A stretch of 64,000 nt of DNA from Lampris incognitus (GCF_029633865.1 NC_079213.1:86701793-86765792), one strand, 5' to 3'; shown: positions 1-28,573, numbered from the stretch's first letter. Notes: generated by a model from the letters alone, not told the origin. Program-made: numbers and translations.

Positions 1-693
1 CGATCAACAGCATTCCCTTTTCTTCTCTATAAAAGAATCACTGTAAACATCAAAAGCTGAAAGAGGTCATTTCATTGACAAAATGGAATAAAATATTCAA
101 CAATCTGTTTTCCATGCCAAAAATAATATTGAAACATACCTATGTAAACAAACTATTAGGAAATGTTTTCCTTTGAACTGGTCTGGCTTTGTGGACTGAC
201 GTTTAGAAAAAAAACTTGACAATTTTGAGTTTTTTTTCAAAGTTACTTTCTACTGTGTAAGAGAAGAGTGTGCCTGGTCTTAAATAAAATGGTACATATC
301 AAAAACTACCCACCCATTTGGCACAATAAGGCAAACACATTCAGTCAAACAACTAAAGTATACTTTACCCTGGCCCCACTTAGCCTCATTTCCCAGAAAA
401 CACAGCAATGTGTTGTTATACCTAAACTTTCTCACACCTCACAGAGAGGGAAACTAATCAAAAATAACATTTCATAGTTCAGAGAGAGATTTGAGTGTAG
501 GTTAGCATGGAAAAGGAAAAAAACAAACTACATTTTGTAGTAGCACCCTGGGAATCTAGGACATTGGCTGAGTTTACCGAAAACTGTTCTGTATCCTCAG
601 ATCTTCTCTGTGCTGTTTTAAACCAGCTGAACAAACATCATCATTCTAACATGCTTTTGGTAGAGAAGACCTTCTCAGGTGTGACTTCTCTCC

Positions 694-15603
<14,910 letters not shown>

Positions 15604-16083
15604 AATCAGCTCCAGCACGTGGTCCAGAAGGCAGGTCTCGTGGGAAACTAGTGTAAGGGAGAGAGATAGAAATGATGAAGAAGAAGCTAAAAAGGAGAAA
15701 CATGTAATGTAAAGGATCTCATTTCACTTTTTATGGAGTTGTTCTCAACTGTACTATTTAAGGATAGAAATAAGGTGCTTATTGTTGCTTGTGAAATAAA
15801 TGTATTTTAGTTAATGGAGCATAGAAGTTCTCACAAGGTCTGGTCTAGTGAAAAGACAGTTTTTTCTGCAATTGGTACTGTATAGTCTTTTGCTTGACGC
15901 CATCTAGTTTTCAGTTTGAGTGTATTTTAATTGGGACATTAATGTGTCCAGACAGACACTCATTAACACAAGGCGAGAGGAGCATCCTAATGTAGACCAC
16001 CGTGCATCAGAAATGTATTAATGATCATCACCACCTTGGGGTCTTTTTAATCAGCTGATGAATAAACTTTGTCATCTAGTTTT

Positions 16084-16498
16084 TGTTTTTGTCCCCCTCC
16101 CCTCCTTTTTCTCCCAATTATACTTGGCCAATTACCCTCCACCCCCTCTGCCGATCCGGAGAGGGCTGCAGACTACCACATGCCTCCTCCAATACAAGTG
16201 GAGTCACCAGCCGCTTCTTTTCACCTGACAGTGAGGAGTTTCGCCAGGGGGACATAGCATGCGGGATGATCAAACTACTACCCTCAGCTCCCCCTCCCCA
16301 TGAATAGGCACCCTGACCGACCAGAGGAGGTGCTAGTGCAGCGACCAGGACACATACCCACATCCGGCTTCCCACCCGCAGACACGGCCAATTGTGTCTG
16401 TAGGGACGCCCAACAAAGCCGGAGGTAACATGGGGATTTGAACCGGCAATCCCTGTGTTGGTAGGCAACAGAATAGACTGCCACACTACCCGGACGTG
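16084..16498 (-). repeat. tRNA-derived SINE, second family
   Basis: Same layout as the copy at 11703-12127: tRNA-like head at the high-coordinate end and a body containing acctgacagtgaggagtttc on plus. The flanks share gtcatctrgttt, an imperfect target duplication. Confidence 0.8.
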
Positions 16499-17475
16499 GT
16501 CATCTGGTTTAACACACATGGATCAGATCCAACATCAGATTGGGCACCCACACTTTTGTGTCTGCGCCTGTTCCAACATGCAAATAGACTGAAAAGTTTA
16601 TTCGGGGTAAGGTGTCTGGCTTCACCGCAGGCAGGCTATACCATCTTATGTTACCGCCTACATTGGCAAGTCATTTGTATCCATGTAGTAGGAAGTAGGA
16701 AGACCCAAATAATGTAGGCTATTTGTGCTGGTGCTAAAGACAGTTCGGCGGGAAACTGTGAGGCCCACGTTTTTTTTCAACAAGTATTCAAACTTGTTGC
16801 TTGTATACTTGTAGCCTATGACTCGATATTAACGGAAAGTGAAGCTTTCAATATGTTGCTAGGTTCACTTGTTTGGTGGATGGTCAATCTCACCCACTTA
16901 TCAAACGATGTTTACTTGCGTATATTTTGTCTCATAGCCAGCATGCTTATAGAAAGCCAGGTTCGTCTGCATAATGGTGCATTACAGGATAAATGTGGAT
17001 ACACTTATGCAGCTGACATGGAGTGTGTTTTCTTATCTTTTAATAATGCAGTGGGTCCATATGAAAGTAAGAAGGGCCGATATGTTCTCACGCTGCACGC
17101 AAAACGATGTCACTCAACTGAATGTGCCTGTTCAGTTGATCCCTAGCCTACAAGGGAGGTATTCCATATGTTTATTATGTGTATGCATTTCACTGCATCT
17201 AAATATTACAGCCAAGATAGGTTTGGGATGGCACCCTGATACAAATGGGCCTAATTAGTGATTGTGTCTTTCTAATCCACATGTTGAATCGGGAAATAAT
17301 TTCAAAAATGGAGGTTAAAATTACTTAAATAGGCCCAAGATTTCATTTGAGTCTTGGTTGTAGGGTGGTAGTGTGTTAGCCACCATACATCCCACTGCTG
17401 TTTCACTATGATGCTGTACTGTAGCATTATAGTCAATATTTTTGGGTTTTTGTTGTATATATTGAACTTTCAATA

Positions 17476-17640
17476 TGTTCAATTCAGGATGAAAACCTGA
17501 GAATATTGAGTCAAACCTGAATATATGAAATGAAAACATGAATATATAGGATGAAACCTGAACATATAGACTGAAAATATGAATATATCAAATTAAAAGC
17601 TGAATGTACGAAATGAAACCTTTACAATGAAAACTGACAT
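17476..17640. repeat. Degenerate ~20-bp tandem repeats (cctgaatatatgaaatgaaa type)
   Basis: Several diverged units of about 18-22 bp. Similar units occur in the opposite orientation at 19695-19830, so the two blocks flank the L2/SINE cluster as an inverted pair. Confidence 0.6.
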
Positions 17641-18377
17641 CGATATCACACTGGTGCCATTTTGTCCAACTAAATGATGTCAGTGAGTTATCAACAAAGA
17701 TACGGCTCCGACACTACCTTTGGGTCGTCAGACTTTACAAAGCCACTTAACACTGTGCTGTCCAGAATATTATTCAGCTTTTAGATATTCGGTGCACTTT
17801 CTGAATGAATATTAAAATATTCTCCCTAATTTTATAAGCCAATAAAATAAAGCCATAAAAAACTGCTTTGCCAGAATCTTGTGTCCCCCACCTACTTTCT
17901 TGTTTTGTCTCTCTTCTTCTCTTTGTCGCTTTCTTTTCTCACTCTCAGGACCAAGTTTCTTCTTCTATGGACTGTCTGATCACCACAATATCAGCTTCTC
18001 ACTCGCTCTCTTTCTCTCTCTCGACCACCTGAACTTAAGGATCTTAAATCCTATTTGTATTGCGTCCTGTCTTCCCTTGGCCACAGTCCCATCCTCCTGG
18101 AGATTTAAGCCATAGTTTGTATTGTTCTTGTTTATAATTGCTTTTGCATCATTTGTATTGGCTATGAATAATCTGTATCACCCTCATCACTTCTCTCTTC
18201 CTCTTCTCCCTCGGTGTGAATGCTGTCGAAGTCTGCCTATTGTGTGCATGTGAAATCTGTTCTTCTCTCCAGGGCCCCGCTGGCTTTTGACTGCATCTAT
18301 GGGTTTCCCCGACATCATCTTGGATGGTCACAGAGTCACTGAATATGCCTTGCTCTTGCTCCTTACAATTTTCATTA

Positions 18378-18600
18378 CCCATCCATCCATCCATCCATTA
18401 TCCAAACCGCTTATCCTGTTCTCAGGGTCGCGGGGATGCTGGAGCACCCGGAAGAAACCCACGCAGCCATGGGGAGAACATGCACACTCCACACAGAGGA
18501 TGACCCGGGATGAACCCCAAGGTTGGACTACCCCGGGGCTCGAACCCAGGACCTTCTTGCTGTGAGGCGACTGTGTTAACCACTACCCACTACATTTCAC
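18378..18600 (-). repeat. tRNA-derived SINE (CATCCAT tail), internally deleted
   Basis: It has a catccatccatccatta tail, the ggtcgcggggatgctgg body and, at the other end, the box-B-like ggctcgaacccagg. It is shorter than the 9864-10235 copy. Confidence 0.7.
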
Positions 18601-18642
18601 TACCCAGTACATTTAAATTTGTTTTACCAAATTCTATGTATT

Positions 18643-19080
18643 GGCGTCTGGGTAGTGTGGCGGTCTATTCCATTGCCTACCAACATGGGGATCACTGGTT
18701 CGAATCCTTGTGTTACCTCCAGCTTGATCGGGTGTCCCGGCAGACACAATTGGCCATGTCTGCGGGTGGGAAGCCAGATGTGGATGTGTGTCCTGGTCGC
18801 TGCACTAGTGGCTCCTCTGGTTGGTCGAGGCGCCTGTTTGGGGGGGAGGGGGGACTGGGAGGAATAGCGTGATCCTCCCATGCACTACGTCCCCCTGGTG
18901 AAACTCCTCACTCTCAGGTGAAAAGAAGCAGCTCGCGACTCCACATGTATTGGAGGAGGCATGTGGTAGCCTGCAGCCCTCCCCAGATCAGCAGAGGGGG
19001 TGGAGCAGGGACCGGGACGGCTCGGAAGAGCGGGGTAATTGGCCAAGTATATTTGGGGAGAAAAAGGGGAAAACATTTTC
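18643..19080 (+). repeat. tRNA-derived SINE, second family
   Basis: The head ggcgtctgggtagtgtggcg, box-B-like ggttcgaatcc and an ending in ggggagaaaaaggggaaaa match the family at 11703. atgtatt occurs on both flanks as a possible short duplication. Confidence 0.8.
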
Positions 19081-19694
19081 GATGTATTAATTGTATTCTA
19101 CATTAAGTTTGTGTGTAATCTATGATGGTACATCATAATTCTGTTACTCTTGTCTACTCCATGCATTCAACACCTATTGCATATCTGTCCATCCTGCAGA
19201 GGGATCCCTCCTCTGTCACTCTTCCTGAGGTTTCTCTTTTTCTGATAAGTTTTTTCTTGTAAAGTTTTTCCTCTTTCGAGTCGAGGGTCTAAGGGTAAGG
19301 GTTTGCGTATATTGCTGATTGTTAAGTCCTTTGGGACTACTTTGTGGTTTTGGGCTATACAAATAAACTTGACTTAACTTGATTCTGTTGTCATTAGAAT
19401 CAAGCAATTATAGGAATTCCTAATAGAGGTCGGGATGTGTCACCTGATTAAAATTTTATATGCACAGATTATATGCTCTTTAGATTCTCATCTGAACAGC
19501 TAATTGAGTCCAGCGAGCCTATTAACGAAGAAATCAAAATTTGCTATGTCCTTCTAAAAGTTTTTAATTCAATGAAAAAGAGGAAATCAAAGTACTGAAA
19601 CAAAACAAGTGCATCCTACACAGCAGCAGAGATTGTTAATGTGTGTTCGTGCACAGTAGTGAAATTGCAGCACAATGTCGTGGCAAATAAGGAT

Positions 19695-19830
19695 GATGCT
19701 GAGGTTAGGTTTAATCTTAGATATATTCAGGTTTTCATTCTATATAGTCAGGTCTTCATACAATATATTCAGGTTTCATTTATCCAACAATCTATCTATC
19801 AATATATCAGGATAGATAAATTCCTCTAAT
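19695..19830. repeat. Inverted counterpart of the 17476-17640 repeats
   Basis: Units such as atatattcaggtttcatt are reverse complements of the 17.5-kb units. Confidence 0.55.
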
Positions 19831-19834
19831 GTGT

Positions 19835-21315
19835 AGTTTGTGTAATACATTTTTAAATAAACAATAATCGTTTGTTTTTAAGGCCAACGAACTGTGACTA
19901 GGTGTTGAATTCTGAGTTAGAGTGAATGATATTGAAAATGGGTCTATCAATATGAGTATCACTTGTGTTTAATTAAAAACAATCTGAGTTTCGATACTTA
20001 TTGTCAAATCATTATATACAAATTAGTTGTATGATAATTCTAAAAATGTTAATAGTAACATGTTAATTTGTTGCATCATAAATACAAGTAGTTTCAAATA
20101 AAAACCGCCAAAGAAGGCAAGTTTTCATATGCCTAAGGCATCATTCTGACACAATATCAATAGATCCAGCACTGAAAGATATTCTTTGTGAAGTCCTAAA
20201 CAGATGAATATTGACGCAAGGCAATATAAAGGATCAAAAACAGTGAATTTGAGCATTTGGTATCAACTCCTACAGCATGTTAATTGCACCAAGGTTGGAG
20301 TCCCAGTCTTACCGTGATTGCTCACTTGTCAGTACAAAAATATCCTTTAGCCTGAACTTTATCACACGTGGCTGTTGCTCTGAGTTCTCCTTATCTAAGT
20401 AGGCTACAATCCTTTCCCCTCAATCACCTTCCCTAATCAGACAGCGACCAGCCTCGCTTTTAAGTCTAGTGGTTAAAGAATACAGCATGCAACTAGGGCT
20501 CTCACCTGCATGTGCTCTACTTCCCATATCATCCCTATTAGCCCAACCATCTTTGTATTGACATTCTTCCCACAAGAATTAGTGCTTGTTCTAAGATCCC
20601 TGCACACTCCTGCAAATGTATTTTGCATTATTCTTTACACATTGATTTTTTTTCCATTGTTCTGATGTGTACATTGATCTATGCATCCTACACACAATGT
20701 AGAAGCCTGGTTTATGAATGGGCTCTTGGATGCCCCTGAATGATTTAACCCCTTACATTCAGTTTTTAATACAGATTCCCCATTAAAGGCTGCCCTCGTA
20801 AAGCTTTTCAGACATACAGAGCCAAATGTGTTATTTCACAAATCAAAATCATGGGTCAAAAAAAAAAAGGAAAAAAAGCGCTCTTTAAGCTACTCACCTT
20901 AATTGAAGCTTAAGAAGAAGCATCCACTTGCGGTATTTTACAATAAACTGAAAGGGCTCGGGCTAAGAACACTAAAGAAGACTAAGAACCCTATTCAGAT
21001 TTAAGACACTAAAAACATGTGGCCAGTTAGACAACATTTGCTGGGTATGCAGAGGTATGCAGTCACTCATGAATCTTTACACAGACTGCACAAAATTGAG
21101 CTGCCAACAAATAAGCTGTACACATTGACAAGGCATGTTTTTTCACTGATAACAATGTCACTGGGGTCTCTAAGGAGAAAGATAAAGGAGCAAATGACGC
21201 CTTGTTAACGGAAACCAAACCAGTATAAACAGTAACTGCTACACATGCTGAGCAACAATAGGATTCTTCCTATGCACAAAAGTTATTTTGACCAGCTAGC
21301 TCAACATAGTAACTA
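19835..21315. other. Intergenic or 5' intronic DNA, nothing recognised
   Basis: AT-rich unique-looking sequence. No open frame with a recognisable product was seen on either strand. Confidence 0.45.
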
Positions 21316-21319
21316 AACA

Positions 21320-23490
21320 AAACATGTGGGAAACTTCTCAGTAGCAATGACACACCATCCCATATTCATGGTCTATACCACTGAGACCGTCTCCCTACCC
21401 TGCTGTATTGCTCCCAAGCTCTCCTCTCCTAAATGTGTGAATCACAATAATCTAATCATCATTCCTATCACTGGTGGTAGTGAAATGTGCAACAAAGTAC
21501 CCAATAATCAGAACCAAACATCTAATGTTATCAAAAGTGTGACCACATATCATTCAAAGCGTAGGTCTTCAAAATTGTCGACTAATAATACAAGGTGTCT
21601 AATTCCAATTAATATTTCATCTATTGAAAGCTCTAATATTTTGCCTACTACTGATCACTTCAACAAGACACTTAAATTTGGTTTCATATTAAATCAGCTC
21701 AGTGTCTACCAAAGCCTTACCAATAAATAATCTGATTCTATTTTATCTTTGACCCCCCCCCCCACTTTTCTCCCCAATTTTACTTGGCCAATTACCCCAC
21801 TCTTCTGAGCATCTTGGTCATGGCTCCACCCCCTCTGCTGATCCTGGGAGGGCTGCAGATTACCACATGCCTCCTCCGATATATGGGGAGTTGGCAGCCG
21901 CTTCTTTTCACCTGACAGTGAGGCGTTTCGCCAGGAGGATGTAGCACGTGTGAGGATCACACTATTCCCCCCAGTTCCACCTCCCCCCAAAACAGGTGCT
22001 CCAACCAACCAGAGGAGGCGCCAGTGCAGCGACCAGGACACATACCCACATCAGGCTTCCCACCCACAGACATGGCCAATTGTGTCTGTAGGGATGTCTG
22101 ACCAAGCCGGAGGAAACATGGGGATTCGAACTGCTGATCCTCGTGTTGGTAGGCAATGGAATAGACCACTACGCTACCTGGACGCCAATGATCTGATTAG
22201 TTTTGATATGATTGGATTATGTGAAACATGGCTGAAACCAAATGTTTTCCTCCCCTTAAATGAAGCTTCCCCACCTTAATATACCAATGCCCATGTAGCT
22301 CGGGCAAATAAACAAGGTGGGGGTGTTGCCTTAATATTTAAGTCTATTTTCAATTTAACTTCTAAACTTTAATCTAAATTCCAATCGTTTGAGGCTCTTA
22401 TACTAAGTCATTTCTCTCAGTCATGAACAGACTCTGCTCAGTCCAGATTGTGATACTCTATCGACCAGGACCTTACTCACTATTTCTTGAAGACTGTGGA
22501 GAATTTATCTCAGGTCTTGTTACTCATTCTGGTGAGATTCTAATTCTTGGTGATTTCAATATTCATCTGAATAAGGCTGGTGATCCTCTAAGTAAAGCCT
22601 TTCTGGCACTAGTGGACACTTTTGGGTTTGCTCAGTTTGTTCAAGAGTCGACTCATTGCAGTGGCAACACCCTTGATTTGGTTTTAGCTAAAGGGATAGC
22701 TGTTTGTGATCTGAATGTCTTACCAACTACATCTGCTGTATCAGATCATTTTCTTATCAAATTTGAAGCATTATTGGCCTGTCCAGTTAATGTCAGCACA
22801 GATGTAATTGCCACTCGACACATTGGTCCCTCCACTGTAGCTGCATTTGGCCAGCAACTGCCTGAAGTCTTGGCTCCTTTCACTGTAGAGACTGACTCTT
22901 GAAATTTCACTAGTGACTTACATGTGGCCCTCTCTAGTCCCCTCAATTCAGTTGCACCTCTCATTACAAGAGCTAGGTGACTAAAGAGGCCTACATCCTG
23001 GTTTAACGATTAGACACGTGCTCTTAAGCGGGCCTGCAGGAGAATAGAATGTAAATGGTGAAAATCAGAATTGAAAGTTTTTTACCTATCGTGGCATGAG
23101 GGTTTATTGAAATACAAGCGGCTTTATCTGCTGCGAAAGCAGCATATCTCTCTCGCTTAATCAATATTAACAAACATAACCTCAGATTTCTCTCTGATAC
23201 TATCTAAATTTACTAAAAAGCAGCCATCTATTAGCTGCTCACCATTCACGGCCCATGAGTTTCTAGACTTTTTCTGCAATAAGGTTGATGAGCTCATAAA
23301 CAAAATTAGTTCTTCAACTCCAGCTACTCCTGCAGATCCTGTCTTACCAAATTCGTATCTATACAGTGAGTCACTGATAGTCCCTGTTATTACAGCTTTT
23401 GAGACTATCTCCCTTGATACTTTGACTAAGCTCATGTCAGCTTCTAAACCAACTACTTGCCTACTTGATCTCTTACCAGCAAAACTTATT
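21320..23490 (+). mobile_element. L2-clade LINE fragment: endonuclease part, split by a SINE
   Basis: A second copy of the element at 4432. The start of the endonuclease ORF (LKFGFILNQL) precedes a SINE at 21738-22186. It resumes with MIGLCETWLKPN (22210), then ILGDFNIHLN (about 22543-22572) and SDHFLIKF, which are APE endonuclease motifs. From 22746 to 22964 it is nearly identical to 4555-4773. It breaks off at about 23490, before the reverse transcriptase, and has stops. Confidence 0.8.
21738..22186 (-). repeat. tRNA-derived SINE inserted in an L2 LINE
   Basis: Same family as 11703-12127. The flanks aataatctgatt (21726-21737) and aatgatctgatt (22187-22198) form a 12-bp duplication with one mismatch, and the L2 coding sequence continues across it. 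Confidence 0.85.
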
Positions 23491-23654
23491 CAAACCTGTG
23501 CCCTTCCATGTGCTTCTCTGCCATCCACTGTGACCTCTGAGTTAAACTGGTTTAAGATTAACCATCAGATGGGAACAAGGATTACACAAGACACCAATCC
23601 TCTGTTTCACAACCATGACTGGATAGAGAGGCTCGGGACAGCACCCAGCAGTGG

Positions 23655-23785
23655 ACCATCCATCCATCCATAATACGAACCGCTTATCCTGCTCTCAGGG
23701 TCGCAAGGATGCTGGAGCCTATCCCAGCAGTCATTGGGTGGCAGGTGGGGAGACACCCTGGACAGACCGCCAAAGCCGCAGAGGG
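23655..23785 (-). repeat. SINE fragment (CATCCAT tail half)
   Basis: The tail ccatccatccataatacg and body ggagcctatcccagcagtca match the SINE at 9864; the tRNA-like head is absent. Confidence 0.65.
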
Positions 23786-24018
23786 ACTGAGAGGGTTGGT
23801 AGGGGGAGAGGAGGTCGGTGAGGTATGGGGGAGCCAGTTTATGAAGGGTTTTATATGTAAGAACCAGGATTTTGTAATTGATCCGGTGGGAGATGGGTAG
23901 CCAGTGGAGGTCTTTTAGGACTGGGGTGATGTGGTGCCAGGATTTGATTAAAGTTAAAAGTCAGGAGGATACGTTCTGGACCAATTGGAGTCTCTTGATA
24001 GAGCTAGCACTGATGCCA
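23786..24018 (+). repeat. Dispersed fish repeat (fragment)
   Basis: It contains gaggtatgggggagccag and ggtagccagtggaggtc. From family knowledge this looks like the right part of a dispersed fish repeat whose left part may be the sequence at 59105-59345. No coding content was seen. Confidence 0.4.
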
Positions 24019-26031
24019 TAGAGTAGACTATTAGCCCTCCAGTTAAAACAAAATGAATCCAAATCAGTGATTAATGCTATTTGTACAACAGAAGGTGATG
24101 TTGTTACAGATCCCAGTGCAACCAACGTTTTCAAAGATTTCTACAGCAGTCTCTATACATTAGACTGCTGTGTACACATGGAGAAGTGCACCACGTTTCT
24201 TCAACATTTAGCGTTGCCTTGTCTGGACCACTTAGAGAGCTTAAAACGAGAAAGCCCCATCTCATTAGAAGAGCTTGAAACAGCAGATAAAGCTCTCCAA
24301 AAGGGCAAGAGTCCTGGTTTGGACAGCCTACCTCCGGAACTGTATCTAGCCTTTTGGGATCAGGTAGGACCTCTTATGTTGGGCTCTATAAATTTTGCCA
24401 TTGAACAGGGATTCTTTCATAGGGACCAGAGAAATGCACTCATCGCCATCTTACTCAAGAAAGGTAAAGATCCACTTGAATACTTAAATTATCACCCAAT
24501 TTCACTGATTTGTGGGGATGTGAAGCTCTATGCCAAGGTACTGGTTACTCGCATGGAGGTAATAATTGGGAAGTTAATTCACTTCGGTCAGACGGGATTC
24601 ATGAAAGGGAGAATAGCATCAAATAATGTTAGGAGACTCCTACATGTTATTGAGGTTGCAGATACCATTCCAGAGGACTGTGCTGTTCTCTGTCTTGATA
24701 CTGATAAAGCTTTTGACGGACAGGAATGGAGTTATCTATGGCTGGTCATGGAGAGATTCATATTTGGGCCTAACTTCATCTCCATGATACAAATGCTATA
24801 CAGTCATGCTACAGCATCAGTTCTCACAGGAACATACCAATCACAACCCTTTCCTTTACATCGCAGAACCAGATAGCGTTACCAGCTTTCCCCTCTGCTC
24901 TTTGCCTTGTCCCTAGAACCCCTGGCTCAGCCCATCAGAGACAGTGACACAATATCTCCTATAATCATAGACTAATCCAGACATTACATTTCATTATACA
25001 CAGATGATTGTCTTCTTTTCATATCTAATATTTGGACATGACTACCACAGGTCCTAAAACTCTTTGATCTATTTAAAGGGATGGCAGGATATAAAACCAA
25101 CTGGACTAAATCTGCTCTTCTTCCATTGTATACCGCTGCATTAAATACCAGTTTGACTGCTGACATCCCTAACAGTACATCATTTATATACCTTGGCACA
25201 AAGATTTACCCCAGTCTTAGTAGAATAGTTCAGGACAACTTTTTGGGTGGGGAAAAATAAGATTACAGATGATCTTTATGTGTCTTTACAAGGCAGAGTT
25301 ACAACTATCAAAATGAACATTTTGCCTCGGATTAATTTTTTTTTGTTTTTTTATGATCCCCCTAGCACCACCACCTAAATTTATCACAGAAATGCACTCC
25401 CTCATATCACAGTTCATCTGTGGAGGAAAGTGTGCACGAATCAAACTTACAACCTTACAAAGAGCCAAACTCACTGGACGCTTAGCCGTCCCAAACCTTA
25501 ATTTTTATTATTATGCTTTTTAAACTAGACCACTGCATGTTTGGAGAAACCAGGAATCTGAGGTCCCTTGGAGGGCTATGGAGGCAGCACATGTGAAGCC
25601 ACACCTTCTATGTACAGGCAGGGGGGACAAAAACAATCTACGATATGGGAGCATTGTAACCAATTCTATTGATGTTTGGAAAAAACTGGAACTGCTGATG
25701 GGTAAAATAGATTTCATCAAACATCTCCGCTATGGAATAACTATCACCTTCAATCAGGTGAGCAGCCTTTTACGTTTCCCTCACAGTCATAAAAAGGTGT
25801 CTCCACTCTCAGTGATACTTTTAATAATGCTGGACTCCATTCATTCCAAGATATCAGGGAGGAATATGATTTACTGGGGGCATCTTTCTTTTTTTTTACT
25901 TGAGACTGAGATCTGCAATGGAAACATATGGTGTGCCCTAGAATGGGCCTTTGCCGAAGCACCCTTTGGAGGAATGGATTGGTCCTTGGCGGGGTTCTCG
26001 GGGGACAATGATGCATATATATATATATATA

Positions 26032-27228
26032 CACTACCGTTCAAAAGTTTGGGATCACCCAAACAATTTCGTGTTTTCCATGAAAAGTCACACTTATTCA
26101 CCACCATATGTTGTGAAATGAATAGAAAATAGAGTCAAGACATTGACAAGGTTAGAAATAATGATTTGTATTTGAAATAAGATTTTTTTTACATCAAACT
26201 TTGCTTTCGTCAAAGAATCCTCCATTTGCAGCAATTACAGCATTGCAGACCTTTGGCATTCTAGCTGTTAATTTGTTGAGGTAATCTGGAGAAATTGCAC
26301 CCCACGCTTCCAGAAGCAGCTCCCACAAGTTGGATTGGTTGGATGGGCACTTCTTTGAGCAGATTGAGTTTCCGGAGCATCACATTTGTGGGGTCAATTA
26401 AACGCTCAAAATGGCCAGAAAAAGAGAACTTCCATCTGAAACTCGACAGTCTATTCTTGTTCTTAGAAATGAAGGCTATTCCATGCGAGAAATTGCTAAG
26501 AAATTGAAGATTTCCTACACCGGTGTGTACTACTCCCTTCAGAGGACAGCACAAACAGGCTCTAACAGGTACTATTTAATGAAGATGCCAGTTGGGGACC
26601 TGTGAGGCGTCTGTTTCTCAAACTAGAGACTCTAATGTACTTATCTTCTTGCTCAGTTGTGCAACGCGGCCTCCCACTTCTTTTTCTACTCTGGTTAGAG
26701 CCTGTTTGTGCTGTCCTCTGAAGGGAGTAGTACACACCGGTGTAGGAAATCTTCAATTTCTTAGCAATTTCTCGCATGGAATAGCCTTCATTTCTAAGAA
26801 CAAGAATAGACTGTCGAGTTTCAGATGAAAGTTCTCTTTTTCTGGCCATTCTGAGCGTTTAATTGACCCCACAAATGTGATGCTCCAGAAACTCAATCTG
26901 CTCAAAGAAGTGCCCATCCAACCAATCCAACTTGTGGGAGCTGCTTCTGGAAGCGTGGGGTGCAATTTCTCCAGATTACCTCAACAAATTAACAGCTAGA
27001 ATGCCAAAGGTCTGCAATGCTGTAATTGCTGCAAATGGAGGATTCTTTGACGAAAGCAAAGTTTGATGTAAAAAAAATCTTATTTCAAATACAAATCATT
27101 ATTTCTAACCTCGTCAATGTCTTGACTCTATTTTCTATTCATTTCACAACATATGGTGGTGAATAAGTGTGACTTTTCATGGAAAACACAAAATTGTTTG
27201 GGTGATCCCAAACTTTTGAACGGTAGTG
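26032..27228. mobile_element. Palindromic (fold-back) Tc1-like derivative, copy 1
   Basis: Starts cactaccgttcaaaagtttg and ends in its reverse complement, with TA on both sides as expected for Tc1/mariner. Each ~0.55-kb arm carries the C-terminal tail of a Tc1 transposase reading outward (LTARMPKVCNAVIAANGG region) and its first codons reading inward (MARKRELxSETRQSILVLRN: plus from 26411, minus from 26849). The minus copy extends to about residue 95; the plus copy stops near residue 52. No complete transposase is possible. Its length of 1197 bp equals that of copy 2. Confidence 0.85.
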
Positions 27229-27234
27229 TATATA

Positions 27235-28573
27235 CAATGCATCCAGAAAGTATTCACACCCCTTCACTTTCCCCACATTTTGTTATGTTACAGCCTTATT
27301 CCAAAATGGATTAAATTCCTTTTTTTTCTCATCAATCTACACACAATACCTCATAATGACAAAGTGAAAAAGGTTTTTTAGAATTTTTTGCAAATTTATT
27401 AAAAATAAAAAATTGAAATATTGCATGTACATAAGTATTCACACCCTTTGCTATGACAATCAAAATTGAGCTCAGGTTCATCCTGTTTCCACTGATCATC
27501 CTTGAGATGTTTCTACATCTTGATTGGAGTCCACCTGTAGTAAATTCAATTGATCGGACATGATTTGGAAAGGCACACACCTGTCTATATAAGGTCCCAC
27601 TGTTGACAGTGCATGTCAGAGTAGAAACCAAGCCATGAAGTCAAAGGAATTGTCTGTGGACCTCCGAGACAGGATTGTATCGAGGCACAGATCTGGGGAA
27701 GGGTACAACAAAATTTCTACAGCTTTGAAGGTCCCGAAGAGCACAGTGGTCTCCATCATTCGTAAATGGAAGAAGTTTGGATCCACCAGGACTCTTCCTA
27801 GAGCTGGCCATCCAGCCAAACTGAGCAGTCAGGGGAGAAGGGCCTTGATCACGGAGGTGACCAAGAACCCGATGGTCACTCTGACAGAGTTCCAGCGTTC
27901 CTCTGTGGAGATGGGAGAACCTTCCAGAAGGACAACCATCTCTGCAGCACTCCACCAATCAGGCCTTTATGGTACAGTGGCCAGACAGAAGCCTCTGCTC
28001 AGTAAAAGGCACATGACAGCCCACTTGGAGTTTGCCAGAAAGCACCTAAAGGACTCTCAGACCATGAGAAACAAGATTCTCTGGTCTGATGAAACCAAGA
28101 TTGAACTCTTTGGCCTGAATGCCAAACGTCACGTCTGGAGGAAACCAGGCACCTCTCATCACCTTGCTAATACCAACACTGCAGTGAAGCATGGTGGTGG
28201 CAGCATCATGCTGTGGGGATGTTTTTCAGCGGCAGGAACTGGGAGACTAGTCAGTATCGAGGGAAAGATGAATGGAGCAAAGTACAGAGAGATCCTTGAT
28301 GTAATTAGCCTTCTGAGCCAATGAGCAAACACATTGTACCATTAGAACACTGGAGTGATAGTTGCTTGAAATGGGCCTCTATACACCTATGTAGATATTG
28401 CACCAAAAACCAGACATTTGCAGCTAGAATAGTCATTTACCACATTAGCAATGTATAGAGTGTATTTCTTTAAAGTTAACACTAGTTTAAAGTTATCTTT
28501 ATTGAACAGTACAGTGCTTTTCCTTCAAACATATGGACATTTCAATGTGATCCCAAACTTTTGAACGGTAGTG
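27235..28573 (+). mobile_element. Chimeric Tc1-like element with truncated transposase
   Basis: The left end (caatgcatccagaaagtatt) and ORF 27635-28324 belong to one Tc1 family. The protein has a paired-like HTH N-terminus (MKSKELSVDLRDRIVSRH) and the first catalytic aspartate in ILWSDETKIELFG, but breaks off at KYREILD (about 28302) before the remaining DDE residues. From 28303 to 28573 the sequence is instead the 3' portion of another family and ends with the cactaccgttcaaaag-type terminus. Confidence 0.75.

Larger units (their letters stand above)
17880..19384 (+). mobile_element. L2-type LINE 3' UTR remnant, interrupted by SINEs
   Basis: The right end (19200-19384) has gagggatccctcctctgtca and gggctatacaaataaacttg followed by TTGACTTAACTTGA, as in the L2 copy at 4432-7548. 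No reverse transcriptase remains. SINEs at 18378-18600 and 18643-19080 split it. The left boundary is approximate. Confidence 0.6.
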
